Numbered from the stretch's first letter, positions 25,748-38,159 are shown. The stretch is 64,000 bases of DNA from Eumeta japonica (GCA_005406025.1 BGZK01002098.1:1-64000), one strand, 5' to 3'. Made by a program: numbers and translations. The notes: generated by a model from the letters alone, not told the origin.

Positions 25748-26224
25748 GTTTTGACGTGACAACGTCTTAAATTAGGTTGCGGCTGGGAGTCACTTATGAA
25801 AAAGTGTAACGCTCGGTAACGTAACGATGAGTCACCGAACGAGAGAGAGGCCCGCCGAATGCCTTGCGTCTCTCTCCCACTCAACTATGATCGGTCTGCC
25901 GCGCGCGCAGCACTAGAGAATTAGTGCATAGCTTGCAAATGTATTGCAAGTTATTGTATGTATATTTGTATATAAATACGTATGTATGTGTAAAGGTAAA
26001 AATAAAATTTTGTTAATATGAAATTCAGTGCGAGATTCTTTGTATAAATTAATGTTTTAAATATAATTCTTTGTATAAATAAATGTTTTAAATTGTTACT
26101 ATTATTTCATCCTTCTTCCTACTATACGAATGAATATTCACATTAAAATGATTTTACCATTCAAAGTCGTTGTCACGTAAAACTTTCGCCCGTATACCGA
26201 CTTTACAGGCAACCAAATTTTTTA
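25748..26224 (+). repeat. Dispersed repeat R2, copy 1, with TIR-like ends
   Basis: It begins TTTTGACGTGACAACGTCTT and ends CGACTTTACAGGCAACCAAA. Near the end, AAAGTCGTTGTCACGTAAAA (about 26163) is nearly the reverse complement of the start, as in a terminal-inverted-repeat element. The centre has an ATGAGTCAC box and a GCCGCGCGCGCAGC patch. Two more copies are at 37295-37700 and 42220-42621. No coding frame was seen, so it is probably a non-autonomous DNA element. Confidence 0.6.
26034..26093 (+). repeat. Tandem duplication inside R2 copy 1
   Basis: Two near-identical units share ATTCTTTGTATAAAT and AATGTTTTAAAT. This local duplication is not seen in the other R2 copies. Confidence 0.7.
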
Positions 26225-27929
26225 TTTTTTAAATTAGGAATAATTTATGATTAAATTTTGTGTTTATTTTATTCCTTTTGTATGGGAGTTCATTTTCAAT
26301 GTACTCGAAGGTCATATAGACCACGAGATCTTTGATTTTGATTCAAGTCTCTTATGAAAATATGTTAATTATCATCTCTCTCCAAGAATCTGCTCCATAA
26401 AAAAAATTAAGAGTTAATATTTTCGAAAATTTCCAAAAATGATCGTATTCGATAGGTATTTATATTTTTTCTCATTATGGTAAAACTTTATCGCAAAGAA
26501 GTAATTCGAATTTTAAGGTTAAAATGTTTATTTAAAGTTCGCTCATATTTTTTTTTTCTGTAATTTTTAAACGTATCGCATGTGAGGTTTCAGAGCGATT
26601 TCTAAATATTCATATTAAAACAAGAAGATCGATCTTGTTCGCTGTACGAACGTCTTAGAATTTCCTCGCGCAGACAAAGCTCAATGCACCAGGTGCCGGC
26701 TGGAACACCCACCGGACCAGGTGCCCTCGACGGCTGTAGCTCCCATACATCGTAGGTAACAGCAAAACACATTTGACGTATGTGGGTCAGGCGTTTCGTT
26801 TCTCTCGCATATTAACGACGTCCCCAGAACGGGCTCAATGCCTGCGGGACCTTCACGTGTCGTCGAACATTCTATTGAATCTCCGCCGATATGGAGTTCC
26901 GTGAAGACGTTTTGCTTCACAGTTAAGAATCATGAACATTAGAATCATGGCGCAACTGAGTCATGGCGGAACTAAATCATGGTGGTTTTGCACCAAAAGA
27001 ACAAAGTTAAATCAAAAACTATAAGATTTAGTAGATTGCCCGTATGTATATCTATCAAATCTTACGTTTAAGTTTAAGATTTGCGTTTTTTTTTATATTT
27101 TGCTGTATTCCACACTTAGTGATGCAGGTTGAATACGTATTACCTTCATGCGTCTTTCGCAGGCGAGTATATTAATCATTAGGCTAAATAATCGTAATTG
27201 CATTATTTGATTGCAGAAAACCATTAAGTGTAGCAAATGGGAGTCGCTAAGTAAACGCAAACGTAGAACATTTGTTCTCAGATTTGTTCCTGTATAGGGC
27301 CTTAACGATCAGACGTCAATCACAATAAATACAGTTACCGCTCCCCGTCAAAAGGCCTAATAAAACAATCAGTTCCCGTTTTTTGAAAATCACCCCTTAA
27401 GAATCGATTTCGATATACAGTTCGTGGTATGCAAATTACGTGGGATTCAAAATCGAGTGTTAACAAAGAGTGAAGTCGTTCTGCTATGTGACGCCTCCCA
27501 TTGCGACTTACAATGAACGCGTGTATTTTTGTTCCATTGCTGATTTATAAATGTTTAATTTTTAGCGCAGATAAATTAAGTTTCAATGCATATGGCGGTA
27601 AATGTTATTTTCATTGATACCAATTATTAATATGAAGTTTTGAAGGTTTAAAATTTTTATTATGAAACATGATTAAAGTATCATATTGTGTCTAATTATA
27701 ATAAATATGTGTACATAAAAGTACATACAGACCTTCAGTATTTTAAGTTTCAGTATCACCTCCTGTTTTACACATTCCAAAATATTTCGTATGTACGCTT
27801 TTATTTAGTTCATATACAATGTTTGATCCCTATGAATATATGGCACACATGGGGCACACCAAAATGATCGGAAATATAAAAAACGAGATGCAGGACATAA
27901 TTAAATTATTTCTTTATTTTATTTTTTTT
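26225..27929. other. Intronic DNA
   Basis: No gene was recognised. A GC-richer patch at 26640-26900 gives a 79-codon reverse frame without recognisable domains. Confidence 0.4.
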
Positions 27930-29400
27930 CGAAACATTATCTATTACAATTTCTGCACTTTTTGCATTCGACTAAACCAGTCATTGAAACAGAAATTCCA
28001 GTCTGAAGTTGATGTTGACGAAATTACCGATTTGTAACCTTCCGCTGCTGCTTTTGGGTCTTCTAACCGCTGATCGCGTAATAAATCTTTCATTCTAGCA
28101 ATTTAAAGAAATAATTAGGGCTCAGGTGAAAACTGTACTGAGGATGGGTGAACGATTCAATATTTCCCTGCCTCAAAAATTCCTTTGTTTTATGAGCGGT
28201 GTGGGACCGTATACGTCATCATGATATAAGATGATGTAACGTTTTTGGGTTATCTGTGAGAAATTCGGCTTTTGTTTCTGACAAAAAAACCATAGTGTTT
28301 GTGATGGAGTGGTCGTTCTGTGTTCCTGTAATGGAATGTTGCAACATGTCCTTTTTTTCGATACAAACTAAGCGAGCATTTTCTTAGGCGCGCTGCGAAA
28401 ACATACTAGTTTTGTTGGTTCGACCTCGTCTTTGAATACCCAAACTTCCTATTCCTGTTTTCTTTCAAACTCATATGAATAAATCAATAATACATCTCCT
28501 GAGACGATGGTATAAACGCTTTACATCGAAGCGTTGCAAAGTAGACTGGCACCGATTAGGGAACATGCCCAAATTACGTGACCCACATTTTATAAATTTT
28601 ACCCCCCCTTTTCGGTGACCAAGCGTAGTATATGCTAGTTTTCAAATTTTCTCGTAATAATTTATAATTTTTTTCTAACAGAAAGTTAATGTAATCAAGG
28701 AGAAAAAAATTATTTTAAAACATTGTAACAGGTATTTACGTTCTACTACAAATAGTATAAGCGTCCCACTTCTAAATGAGTACAAAAACTATCAGTTTTG
28801 AATCAGCTGGCGTCCCGGCACATTTGCGTTAGTGTTGCAATCTGTGAGCTTAAAAACTTAAAAAAGTGCTGGACGCTGCGCGCCATAATTTGAATATATT
28901 TCCGAAAAAGCGCAAGAATTCATAAACTACGTGATGAAGCATTAAGCCTCTCCCTCCTGTGACCGAGCGTGGTATTTTGAAGACCCCCGTGAACCGCTCA
29001 CGTAATATGGGTATATTCTCTTAATACGAGCTGCCTTTTGCTCTTCAAACAAATTGTGGATTACCCGACAGAAAACTACCTTTCTGAGACCTAATTCATT
29101 GTGAATAATTATATGAATTACAGTCTTTCCAACGTCCATAGTTGCCTGAATATGCTCGTATGTTGCATGTCGGTCACCTTGTATAATTTCCTGCATAGTA
29201 GCTAGATTTTCAGGAGTTGCTACTGTTTTTAATTGACCTGTAAAAGGTACAGTCCTGAGGAAGGCACGACCCCGTCGGAACTCTGCATACCAGCGGTATA
29301 TTGTGGTTTTGTGTCGTGTTGTGTCGTGCTTCAACATCATACATAGAAACCAGCTCGGCAAGACAGCTCGTATGGTGATAACCCCCCGGCAAAAGATGTG
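27930..29400 (-). mobile_element. Decayed mariner (mariner B), split by an insertion
   Basis: The reverse strand encodes a mariner transposase in pieces. From 29361 downward it shows the N-terminal DNA-binding part (KTTIYRWYAEFRRGRAF, then TPENLATMQEI, GDRHATYEHIQ and ELGLRKV...FEEQKAARI). After a gap come IVSGD, a YSYEFERKQE-like stretch and VWVFKDEVEP (28440-28520), where the D of the first catalytic motif is kept. Further on are SHTAHKTKEFL near 28190 and the C-terminal DWNFCFNDWFSRMQK near 27985. Stops and frameshifts are frequent and the HDN second catalytic motif is not readable, so it is inactive. The interruption at 28571-29008 is a separate repeat. TIRs were not identified. Confidence 0.82.
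28571..29008. mobile_element. About 440-bp non-autonomous element inserted in mariner B
   Basis: Mariner homology stops at one side (KAARIKRIYP) and resumes at the other (VSGD). The foreign block starts AAATTACGTGACCCAC and ends GAACCGCTCACGTAAT, giving short inverted ends ATTACGTGA/TCACGTAAT. Inside, the phrase CCC...GTGACC(A/G)AGCGT(A/G)GTA occurs near both ends in the same direction, with a C-rich run before it. This resembles a common lepidopteran repeat. Exact target-site duplication was not resolved. Confidence 0.6.
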
Positions 29401-31656
29401 ATAAATTATTGCACGGAAATGTTCACGTGTTGTTATTTTGCTATCGTTGATAACACTTTGTTATCGACTTGTCAACTTAAAACTGAATTTTTTTTTAATA
29501 CATTTTTTATTAATTATGAAAGCCTCATGGCGATTTTAAATGCCCAGTATTCACGAAATAAAAAAGGTTTTATTTTAACTCAGTTCAAGGTATTCGAAGC
29601 CTAATGACTTCGATGTAGCCCGCTTACATTCTTAAGGAATAAACTCCATTTGTGTGTCGTAAACACGCTTTTTTTTTTATAATATTTTTTGAGTTTCAGT
29701 TATCATATAATGTATTTAAACTACGACCAAGCATAATATATTTATGGACCTAAATTTAGTTAGTAACTCAATTTTGCTTGCAATATGCTAATTCCTTTAT
29801 TCGCCATCTACTTTCACGTTGTACAAAGAAAAAAATCTGCTGTGATCGAAGGTCGTGTTCTAATGAAACATGTTTTGGCTTCACACTTGTCATGTCATTT
29901 AAACGTTGCGAGACTCATATTTTAAAAAACAGGCGTATAGAATCGACTTATAGTTTATTCGCTTACTATTACTGAATTAAAGCAACAAGAAAGTTTGTAT
30001 ATTGTACTACGATTTGCGATCTCATCGGCCTCCTGGACTAGTTATACACATGTGTAATATTTTTTTATTCACTTCATAACCGTCTATATTTTGTACCGGA
30101 GTATAATCCTTTTAAACCAGGTGGTCGACGAGTCATTGACAACCCATCAGGCTGAGCACAATCCATAAGCTATTTCCAAAATAACTTCTAGAATAACCAA
30201 AGTAACACAAACTGATAAAGAACATCTTGCTAAGCAAAAAGTATAAAAAACCTTTTACGCATTTAAAAAGGAAAAATAAGATATTAAGCCTTTCTTATAA
30301 AGCTTTTGCATTATATAAAGATTTTTTCGTATATTGCATGTTATTTAGATTTTTCAAGCTTTTACATCACTTTAAAACCAATAATTTTATAAAATCATAA
30401 TGTAATTTGATGAAAAACAATACTTTTTAAACCGCAAAGACTGCTAATCCAGCATAAAAGCTAAAATGTTATATTACTGAGATTTATATTTAATTCTATC
30501 CAATATTTATAATTCAACAACAAACAATGTAATAATGCATACGGAACGAGCGGTAAAAAATGTAACATGCAATTTAAATGATCCCTTCAGAGATGAATGT
30601 GGCGCGTGCGCCGCTTTACGAGCCCGCTCGCGATGCCTTTACGAGCTGTTATATCAGTTTTATTCCTAAGACCGAATTGAATTTTATATGTGAGCACACT
30701 TGTACGGGGATTAATCGTTCGGCTGTAAAGCGAGATGTTTCGCTTTTAAGAATTCATGTGGGAAGGTGCCCGTAGTTGCTTCCATAGAACGAAGGAGAAT
30801 TAAGAAGGACAAGCGTCGAAAATGTAGATTTTCAATTTTAAGAACTATCCCTGAACTCCTTCGCATAGGCGAGAAAAGTGCAGCTCGATTTTACAAATAC
30901 CCTCAAGTAGTAGTAAACCACATGCGTTTGTGTTTCACTATCGGAAATCCTGAAATATACTGCTAATGAAAACTCATGATTTTAAATTTTTAGCAAGAAT
31001 CATTTCAATGATCGCTCACGTTTTATATTTTACGAACCATTAAATGCTCATACTGATTTCTTTAATCTAATATTTCGTTTTTTTAACGGATAAATATTGG
31101 CTATATTTAACGGACAAATTCCGTAAATAATAAATTTTTATTGTGTATAATTTTGTGTATCGGTATGGCATAAATATTTATATACTATTTAATTTAATAG
31201 TATATTAGTTTTATCGTAACGTACAGTTTATTAATAAATAATAGCTTCTTATTATTGAGCTCATAAGCATGCACAGTCACTCAACGTGCAATCCAAACAG
31301 CTATTGTTCGGAGTTTCTACGCGAAATAAAATCCGAAACGTGAAAATCTGCAGAAAAAACCAGAGTTTCTGATATAATCAGACGTGATAAGTTGAAGTGA
31401 CAATAAGCAAAGTACATCGCTTGATAACCGCTTGGAAAGAAAGGTCTTCTAGTAGCGACCACGAACAGGACGTTGCGGCACGCGATAACCTTCCGCGAGT
31501 GGACACGAATCAACTTTATCACAATACGCGCCCAATAACTTGATTGCTTATGCCTAGTGCAGAGATATAGTAATTGAGGCTTCTGCCTGACTCATGTTAG
31601 TTCCATTACGATCTGCTATTTATCAAAAAACCAAATATCTATCATTGAATATGGTT
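29401..31656. other. Intronic DNA
   Basis: Mostly AT-rich. A GC-richer patch lies at 30590-30770. No elements or exons were recognised. Confidence 0.4.
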
Positions 31657-32195
31657 TTATTGCTTTTCAAAATATTCGCCATGATGATCAATGCACTTTT
31701 GCATATGCTAAAATCAATTTTTATAGCATATTTTTCATTCTGATTGAGGTATCTCTAAAACCTGCATTTTGAATGCACCAACGGCCTATTTGTGACTCGA
31801 AAAACGTTGACCACGTAATTTATTCGTCAATCTTGAGTATAAATAAAAATCGTTGGGTGCTAAATCAGAGCTGTACGGTACCAAGTTGTTTCGGCCGACT
31901 TGTGACGGCATTGTCATAATGAAGAATGATTCTACGTTGTCGGTTATTCTTTCTTATTTCTTCAAAGACTTCTGACAAACAAACGATCGTGTACCATTCT
32001 GAATTAACCGTTTTACAATTCTCTAGTGACACTGTAACCACTTGTCTATTGATACTACTAAGACAAGCAACCATTTACTGCAAAGTGCATTTGCCATGAA
32101 TCACTTTTGTTGGATTCGACTCATCTTGGAACACACACACATCGTTATCTGTTGTTTAGTTTTTGGGTTATATACATAGATCGAAATACACGTTA
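31657..32195 (-). mobile_element. 5'-truncated mariner (mariner A), C-terminal transposase half
   Basis: The reverse strand starts in the D1 region (YVYNPKTKQQ, then VFQDESNPTK, near 32140), continues with TVNSEWYTIVCL and EEIRKNNRQRRIILHYDNA (second catalytic D, near 31935), and ends MQKCIDHHGEYFEKQ with a stop at 31657-31659. The C-terminus is intact and typical of mariners. The N-terminal DNA-binding domain is missing. An in-frame stop (after KCTLQ) and a frameshift after the HYDNA motif show it is dead. Its wording differs from mariner C, so it is a different subfamily. Confidence 0.85.
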
Positions 32196-32329
32196 TAAGC
32201 TGTTCAAAGAAGTTTTTTTGGAAAATCGTAAATTACGACTATGACATATTTACGTTATTTTAATTACATAATTTTACAATTTTTAACTTGGCACATCTTT
32301 AACACTTTAAGCATCTATGGCTTAGGGCC

Positions 32330-32560
32330 GGCTCCACGTTAAATTTACGCTCTCGCATCCACTCGCCTAACGCATTTAAACCTATAAAAAGGGCTGTCTC
32401 CTAAATAAATTCGCGGCGCTGCCCGTAAATATTGGCAGGTGGCGTCTCGTGGTGAATTTTCCATGAGCGGCTATCTGGGCCCGTACGAGGGGCCATGTTT
32501 TATTCATAGCCCAACCGACTCGTTGGAGTCGGCTAATCGGTTAGTTGGGAATTTAGTTAT
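32330..32560. promoter_or_regulatory. GC-richer intronic block with nested stem-loop, candidate enhancer
   Basis: The block stands out from AT-rich flanks. At 32515-32532 CCGACTC pairs with GAGTCGG across GTTG. An outer CCCAAC/GTTGGG pair (32510-32515 and 32544-32549) brackets it. No coding frame was found. A regulatory role is only suggested by composition. Confidence 0.25.
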
Positions 32561-33239
32561 AGCATTTCTTATGGCGTAGTGTTTATATAAAGGTGATAGA
32601 ATAGACAGAAGGAAAACAAGCGTTTTGTTCTATTTAAGCTATTTGAGAAGCGAGTACGGTCGTTGTGGGTCAATTGAAACGAGCTATAAGGTGAATTTGA
32701 CTACTCGACGTTATGTCGTATCTTAATTCCGCTTACGTATACTCTATGTTTCCATTTAATTCTATGATGTTATGATACCTACGCCCAAAATAATTTTCTA
32801 TTTATTATTATTGCGATCTATGTTTAACTACGACAATTGTCTATGATGTGATATCTAATAAAAACTCTCTTTCTGTTATTTTAGTACAAATGAGCACGTT
32901 GTTTTATTCAGATACCTCATTAAATAAATTCGTATTATATTATCTTAAAAAAACATGTTTTTCGTTTTTGTAAGTTGTAAGTACTGTTCCTGAAATAAAT
33001 ACTTTATTTTCAAATTGTAGCAAGTAGTACCTGTAATCGGCTTTTCTTCTTACTACCTGAAAAATCCGATTGATAACCTATAGTCTAGGAACCGGCATTA
33101 GAAAAATCTTCCCTCATCTCTCATTTCATTGACGCAGTGCTCTAAGGGTGTATTTAAATATAAGGAATTTAATTATAAGTTTTTTCTTATTTCCTATACA
33201 AATTAAAGGTAATTTTCATCACATTTTGTGTACATTTAA

Positions 33240-34199
33240 TGATAATATATACATGCCATTTTTTTTCAACAATTTGTTGCCATCTTGTAGGTAATGATAT
33301 AATCCCATCCTGTCCAAAAAACTGTGACAATTACTTATGACAGTCCTCTCTTGGTTTTAACCTAATATTGCCCAAAGAATTCTGAAGAAACCGTCGAAAA
33401 CATAAGAGTGCAAGGTCAGAGCTATACGGATGGTGGATACATTAACACTTCCCAACCAAACTCTCTCAGTACTTGCTGAGTGACTAAACGATGATCTGGC
33501 GTTATCATAGTGGAAAACCACACTCTTTCTTTTGATCAAATCCGGCTGTTTTTTCTCTGTTTCTTGTTTGAATCTCATCAGTTGCTGGCATGAGAGATCC
33601 GAATTGATAGTTTTACCCTGCGGTAAAAGCTCATAATGAATAATACTTTTCCAATCCCACCATACATATAGCATCAACTTATTGTGCGTTAATCCAGGTT
33701 TCTCTACAGTCTCTGGGGCTTGCTTGCCTTTTCACCGTAATCTTTTGCACACGTGCTTGTCGTAAGTAAACCATTTTTCATCACCAATGATCAACCTTTT
33801 CAAAACCATTTCCATTTCATTATGTTTCAATAAGCAATCTCAAATGTGCACACGATTAATTATATTTCTTTCAGTGAGCTCGTCTGGTATGCAAATATCG
33901 AGCTTTTTTGTATGTTCAGCTTTTTCAAATGGATCACAACCGTTTCGTGGTCAGCCCTAACTCTTCAGCTATGTTGCAAGAACTAATATGCGATCTTTCT
34001 CTAGTGTTTTTAAAATGGTATCGACATTATCCGTAACAGGTCGACAAGAGCGAATTTCATCTTTCACATCAAAATTACTGGACTGAAAACGCTTGAACCA
34101 CTTTTGCCGACACTACATTAGTCCTTAAGAGTCACATTTTTTCCTTTTTTGTAATAAAACTTCAAATTTGTATCGAATTCCTAGATTAGATTTACTCAT
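33240..34199 (-). mobile_element. Nearly full-length decayed mariner (mariner C)
   Basis: The reverse strand encodes a mariner transposase from the initiating M at 34199 (MSKSNLGIRYKFEVLL) to RWQQIVEKKWHVYII at about 33250. Between them are KWFKRFQSSNFDVKDE, KMVYLRQARVQ (where DEKW is expected just before), MLYVWWDWKSIIHYELLPQG, QLMRFKQETEKKQPDL, VVFHYDNARS (second catalytic D) and FLQNSLGNI. This is the usual order over about 345 residues. Several stops and frameshifts break it, and the third catalytic region is scrambled. It shares wording with the WWDWKG..HYELLP group of mariners. Confidence 0.88.
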
Positions 34200-34499
34200 T
34201 TTGGTGGATAAAAAAACTATAGGAAAAATAGCGAAACATTGTTTTTGTTTTTTTAAACATTAATTGTGAAAATAAGACACGAATCGAATCGACCGTTGAA
34301 GTCTATACATGACCCTGTTCAATTTTTTTTCTAAATTAAAAAAAGAAATTAAAAAAAAAAATGACAGCTTTTATCCTCATAAATTCTTTATATTTAAACA
34401 CGTTCTTAAAATATTGTTATTTCATTAAATTGAGATCATATTTTTCAATAATTGGTTCCAGACCGATCAATTTAAAAAACGAACGGACAGGAAAATTAA

Positions 34500-34890
34500 T
34501 TTTTAACGTAAAATCGAAGGGTGCGGAACGGCCGATAGTCCGTTGCTCTCGCGCTTGACCGATTTTTATTTCACGGCGCTAATCCGCGAGGCTTTGGCAT
34601 CGGCAACGTCACCCGCAGCCTGGGGGCCCGTCATTTGAACCGTAACCTCACCCCTTTCGCTTCTCGCTATAGGTACGATTCCGCGGAAGACCTTGTTTGT
34701 CTTTGGCCTTTATCGTATTCAAAGTTCAAAGGAAACAGAGTCCACCGCGAACGGCATAAGATGCAAATTTCTCCACACGAGCGGCGTAGTTTGATTTCGC
34801 GCGGTATATTTTACATCGCTCCCTTCGCTGTCTCGATGTCGCCCTGCGTCGCCGCGATATCCATGCCGTATCGAAGACGTCACTTGTATG
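34500..34890. promoter_or_regulatory. GC-rich intronic block, candidate enhancer
   Basis: A CpG-rich stretch immediately upstream of mariner C's 5' side. It contains an exact octamer ATGCAAAT at 34761-34768, the classic POU-factor site, and GGGGGCCCG near 34621. Overlapping frames on both strands encode no recognised domain. Enhancer function is speculative. Confidence 0.25.
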
Positions 34891-35502
34891 CATTCGGGGC
34901 TAAGGAATAGCATGTGTGTATAGGGTGAGTGTGTACGTATTGTGCGTTTGTTAGTTGTAAAAGAGTTTTTAAATATTTTTCATTATAATCATTGTTTTTG
35001 CTCTTTTTACAGTATTGCGCGTTTGAAATTTTTGCAATCCATTTTTAAAACCTTGATGAATTCCATGTTTATTTCTATTTCTCTTCATCCGGTCATACGT
35101 ATGAAATGGAAAATTTACTTTACTTATTTTTTTTATTTTATATTTATATTATTTTTATATAAATATAAAAAAATCGTATAAAACTTTTATTTTCTAAAAT
35201 AAATAGAATAATAGGAAAACAGAATATAAATTAATTCTATAAGATTGTTTATGGCCCCGGAGGGTCTAGTTGTAGCATTCTTTTCAATCTGAAATCTTAG
35301 GAAAATTTTGAGTTCAACAGATAAGAAAAGGAGTTCATAAAAATCTACGCTTACGAAGTAGTTATCGACATCACGGCAAATCTGAACAGTCAAGGATTCG
35401 TATTTATTACTTCGTAAATTCGATTACGGTGCATCTAACTGAAGTAGTTCAGGAGAGAAACTAATTAAGCTGTTACATACAAGCAAATACGAACGGTAAA
35501 CC

Positions 35503-35745
35503 ATCAACGGCGTGCTTTAAACTCTCATTTGAAATTGTTAACTGCTAACTATTAAAGTTAAAAACTAAACACGCCAAAATATCGGTAATCTTAGAGATAT
35601 TGCTATTTTTGACGTTATATTAAATCTTTAGGATTACTTTAGTTAAATTTCAATTGTGTCAAACGTATTTTGACGTCTTTAGCTTTTAACTTTAGCAGTT
35701 AACAGTTAATTCTATCAAATGAGAGTTTGAAGCAAACCGCTGTAT
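35503..35745. mobile_element. Foldback MITE with about 75-bp imperfect inverted arms
   Basis: The left arm, from 35508 to about 35583, reads GGCGTGCTTTAAACTCTCAT, TTGA, GTTAACTGC...AAAGTTAAAAACTAAA and ACGCCAAAATA. The right arm (35659-35742) is its reverse complement with a few changes: TATTTTGACG, TTTAGCTTTTAACTTT, GCAGTTAACAGTTAA and TCAAATGAGAGTTTGAAGC. The roughly 75-bp centre is unrelated. No coding capacity. Confidence 0.8.
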
Positions 35746-37294
35746 GAGTGTTATGCTCTTATTGACATAAATCGTTTAGTCCAAAATAAAATATTTTTCT
35801 TGCTCCAGACCGATAATACCAAAAAATACATGAAGTGTCAGATTTGACTACAGATTTGCTAACATAATAATGACTTGGTTCACTCAAACTTTGCCGAAGT
35901 GCCTAGTGATACTACGAAGACATAATGTGAATATGGATACTAGTGTGCATCTTCAAATAAGACTCATCCATGTGCGGTAAAAATGTATGTAGAGACAAGA
36001 AGTCTAGCTCCCTAGACTTCTAACCCTAGCTCCACGCTAGGAGGACGGACTTAAACATTGTGTTAACAGAACAGAAGGAATAGTTTCCTATGGACAATGT
36101 GACGCAAATTTGGTCTTTTTTTTGTGTGTTGTGATGAGAAAGACAGAGATAGTGCACCTCGCGCGAAACCGGCCCGAAATAAAGTGATATAGGTGTAGAA
36201 TAGATAAATGTCCGTCCGTCTATTTAGAATCGAAATTGCAAGTATAAACTTATACACAATATCTACATAACAAATAAAAGAAGGTGAACATTCAATTAAA
36301 TAGAAGATCGCCTAACTTGTAGGGATTGTGTATTTATTTAGAAAATTAATTTTCGTGAAAATTGTCTAGCAGACCTTAAAGAATCTCTAATTTTATAGAC
36401 AAACTAGCTTTTTCCCGCGGCACCGCCCGCGCGGACATCGAATGAATCGTTTTATCTCTTATATCGACCGATAACACATTTCGTATGGAAATCGAAATTA
36501 TTGAAAATAATTCCTTACGAAGCAATTATATTCAATAAGTCGTTCTATTCTCAATCAGATTTACAGCGTACAATAAAAATAATGATCCAGTATCGCCGAG
36601 AAACATTATATTGTCTATTGGTCGACGAAGTCAAAACGTAATGTTTCTCGTATAAACAATATACACACATTCGGAATGAGACGACGAAACACAACGCGAG
36701 CATAAAACCGCCGAATGGGATACATGCAGATGTATATTCTACACAGAGGGACTTGTATGTTTGTTCGGCTTCTTTTTCGCGTTCTCGACAAAAGATAAAA
36801 CACTGGATGGTGTACGTGCGTATTCTTTGAGAAGCTCGTACGCTTCCAGAATAAGGAAATAACTCCATGTTGTTCTCCATCAACCCGCTCTTCATCCGTT
36901 CCGCTGTGTTCGTACCTCTATAAAAATCGTGCTTATTTTTTATTCACAACTTTCCCGATATTCGCCCGACAGTGGAAAACAGATGCGCCCTTTCCTATAC
37001 TAAAATATGGAAATTTTAAAACTGCTCTTAAAACATCTACTACAAAGCGAGAGGCAAAGATCGCGTCTCGTGTCCAAGTCTCTTACAAAAGTAGAATGAA
37101 GTACTTGTGCCATTCCGCCTGTTTATTTTTTTAATTTTTTTGTGAAATATTTGAATGGATAAAGTTGAAATCTTCAATTGTATAGCTGAATAAAGAGAAA
37201 TTGAAGTAATGGAGTCGCTGTGATTAGGCCAGAGATATCAAAATAGAATAGCTTCCACATTGATAGCAATGAAGTGATTGAAATAAAAGAGGGT
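35746..37294. other. Intronic DNA with a short retroelement tail
   Basis: At 36409-36440 the reverse strand carries CGCGCGGGCGGTGCCGCGGG before AAAAAGCTAGTT, a variant of the lepidopteran 'cgcgggcggaagctagt' tail. A 114-codon reverse frame at 36551-36895 has no recognised domain. Confidence 0.4.
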
Positions 37295-37700
37295 AAAAAA
37301 AAAATTGGTTGTCTGTAAAGTCGGTTGAAGGACAATAATTTTATGTGATAATGTAATAAGAAAACATCGATGAAAAATTGCATTCTTTTATGAATTGAAA
37401 TGAATTATTATCATTGAATTATCATTATTTTGTATAATACAAAGAAGTTAATTGAAAATGACAATGTTTTCGATAAATTAACATTTATTTGCACACGTTA
37501 ATTCAAATATTTTTGTACTTAAATTATATAGTAAAGAGATAGATGCGTCACAAGCCGAGCGCTTAGGCCGATCGTGCCTCTCTATTGTTCCGCGCTCTCA
37601 CTCGCACGCTCGGCTCAGGCGGAACGCGACAATGAGTCATACTTTTTCGTGCGAGCAGCCGGCGTCCATCGATTTATAAGACGTTATCACGTCAAAAATT
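37295..37700 (-). repeat. Dispersed repeat R2, copy 2
   Basis: Its reverse complement matches 42220-42621 over almost its whole length: TGATAACGTCTTATAAATCG, ACGCCGGCTGC, GACTCATTGTCGCGTTCCGC, CGCTCGGCTTGTGACGCATC and, at the outer end, TTTACAGACAACCAATTTTT. It lies 4.5 kb from that copy in inverted orientation. Confidence 0.85.
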
Positions 37701-37735
37701 CAATAATGTAAGCATCATATAGAAAATATAAACCC

Positions 37736-37830
37736 TATTGTGCGCTTCTGGCATTTCCAAGTTCGAACGCGGAACCTTTGAAGGCTGACTCTCTTAAGCA
37801 ATGAGGCACCAGCGCTACTTTTTTTTTAAC
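37736..37830 (-). repeat. Degenerate tRNA-like (SINE head) sequence
   Basis: The reverse strand reads GTAGCGCTGGTGCCTCATTG, then GGTTCCGCGTTCGAACTTGG. These resemble polymerase III box A and box B at tRNA-like spacing. Too diverged to fold as a tRNA. Confidence 0.3.
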
Positions 37831-38159
37831 AAAGAAACAATTTTCGTCGCTGCTCCCACCGGCGTGTACGTAAACTATATTCACCAACAACGATCTTTCT
37901 TCTTTATAACGACACATGTGCCTGCCTCGCAGCGCCATCTGTGAACTCTCATGACGAGTACAACGAAGGCTAATCATAAAATATTGTGTGCATACCTAGC
38001 TCCGTAACACAAACAGCTGCCTTATTACAATATTCAGCAGGTTGTGTGCGACTCGCGAATGAATTGACAGCCAGGGACAAATAAATAAAATAGTTTTATT
38101 TTCTATCAATACCGTCACTATTTTTTAATATTTTCGCATGTAGAATTTTACTAGTTTAG

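Noticed and set aside
36551..36895. 114-codon reverse frame
   Set aside because: Contains no family motif; hydrophobic patch looks like chance from AT-rich sequence.
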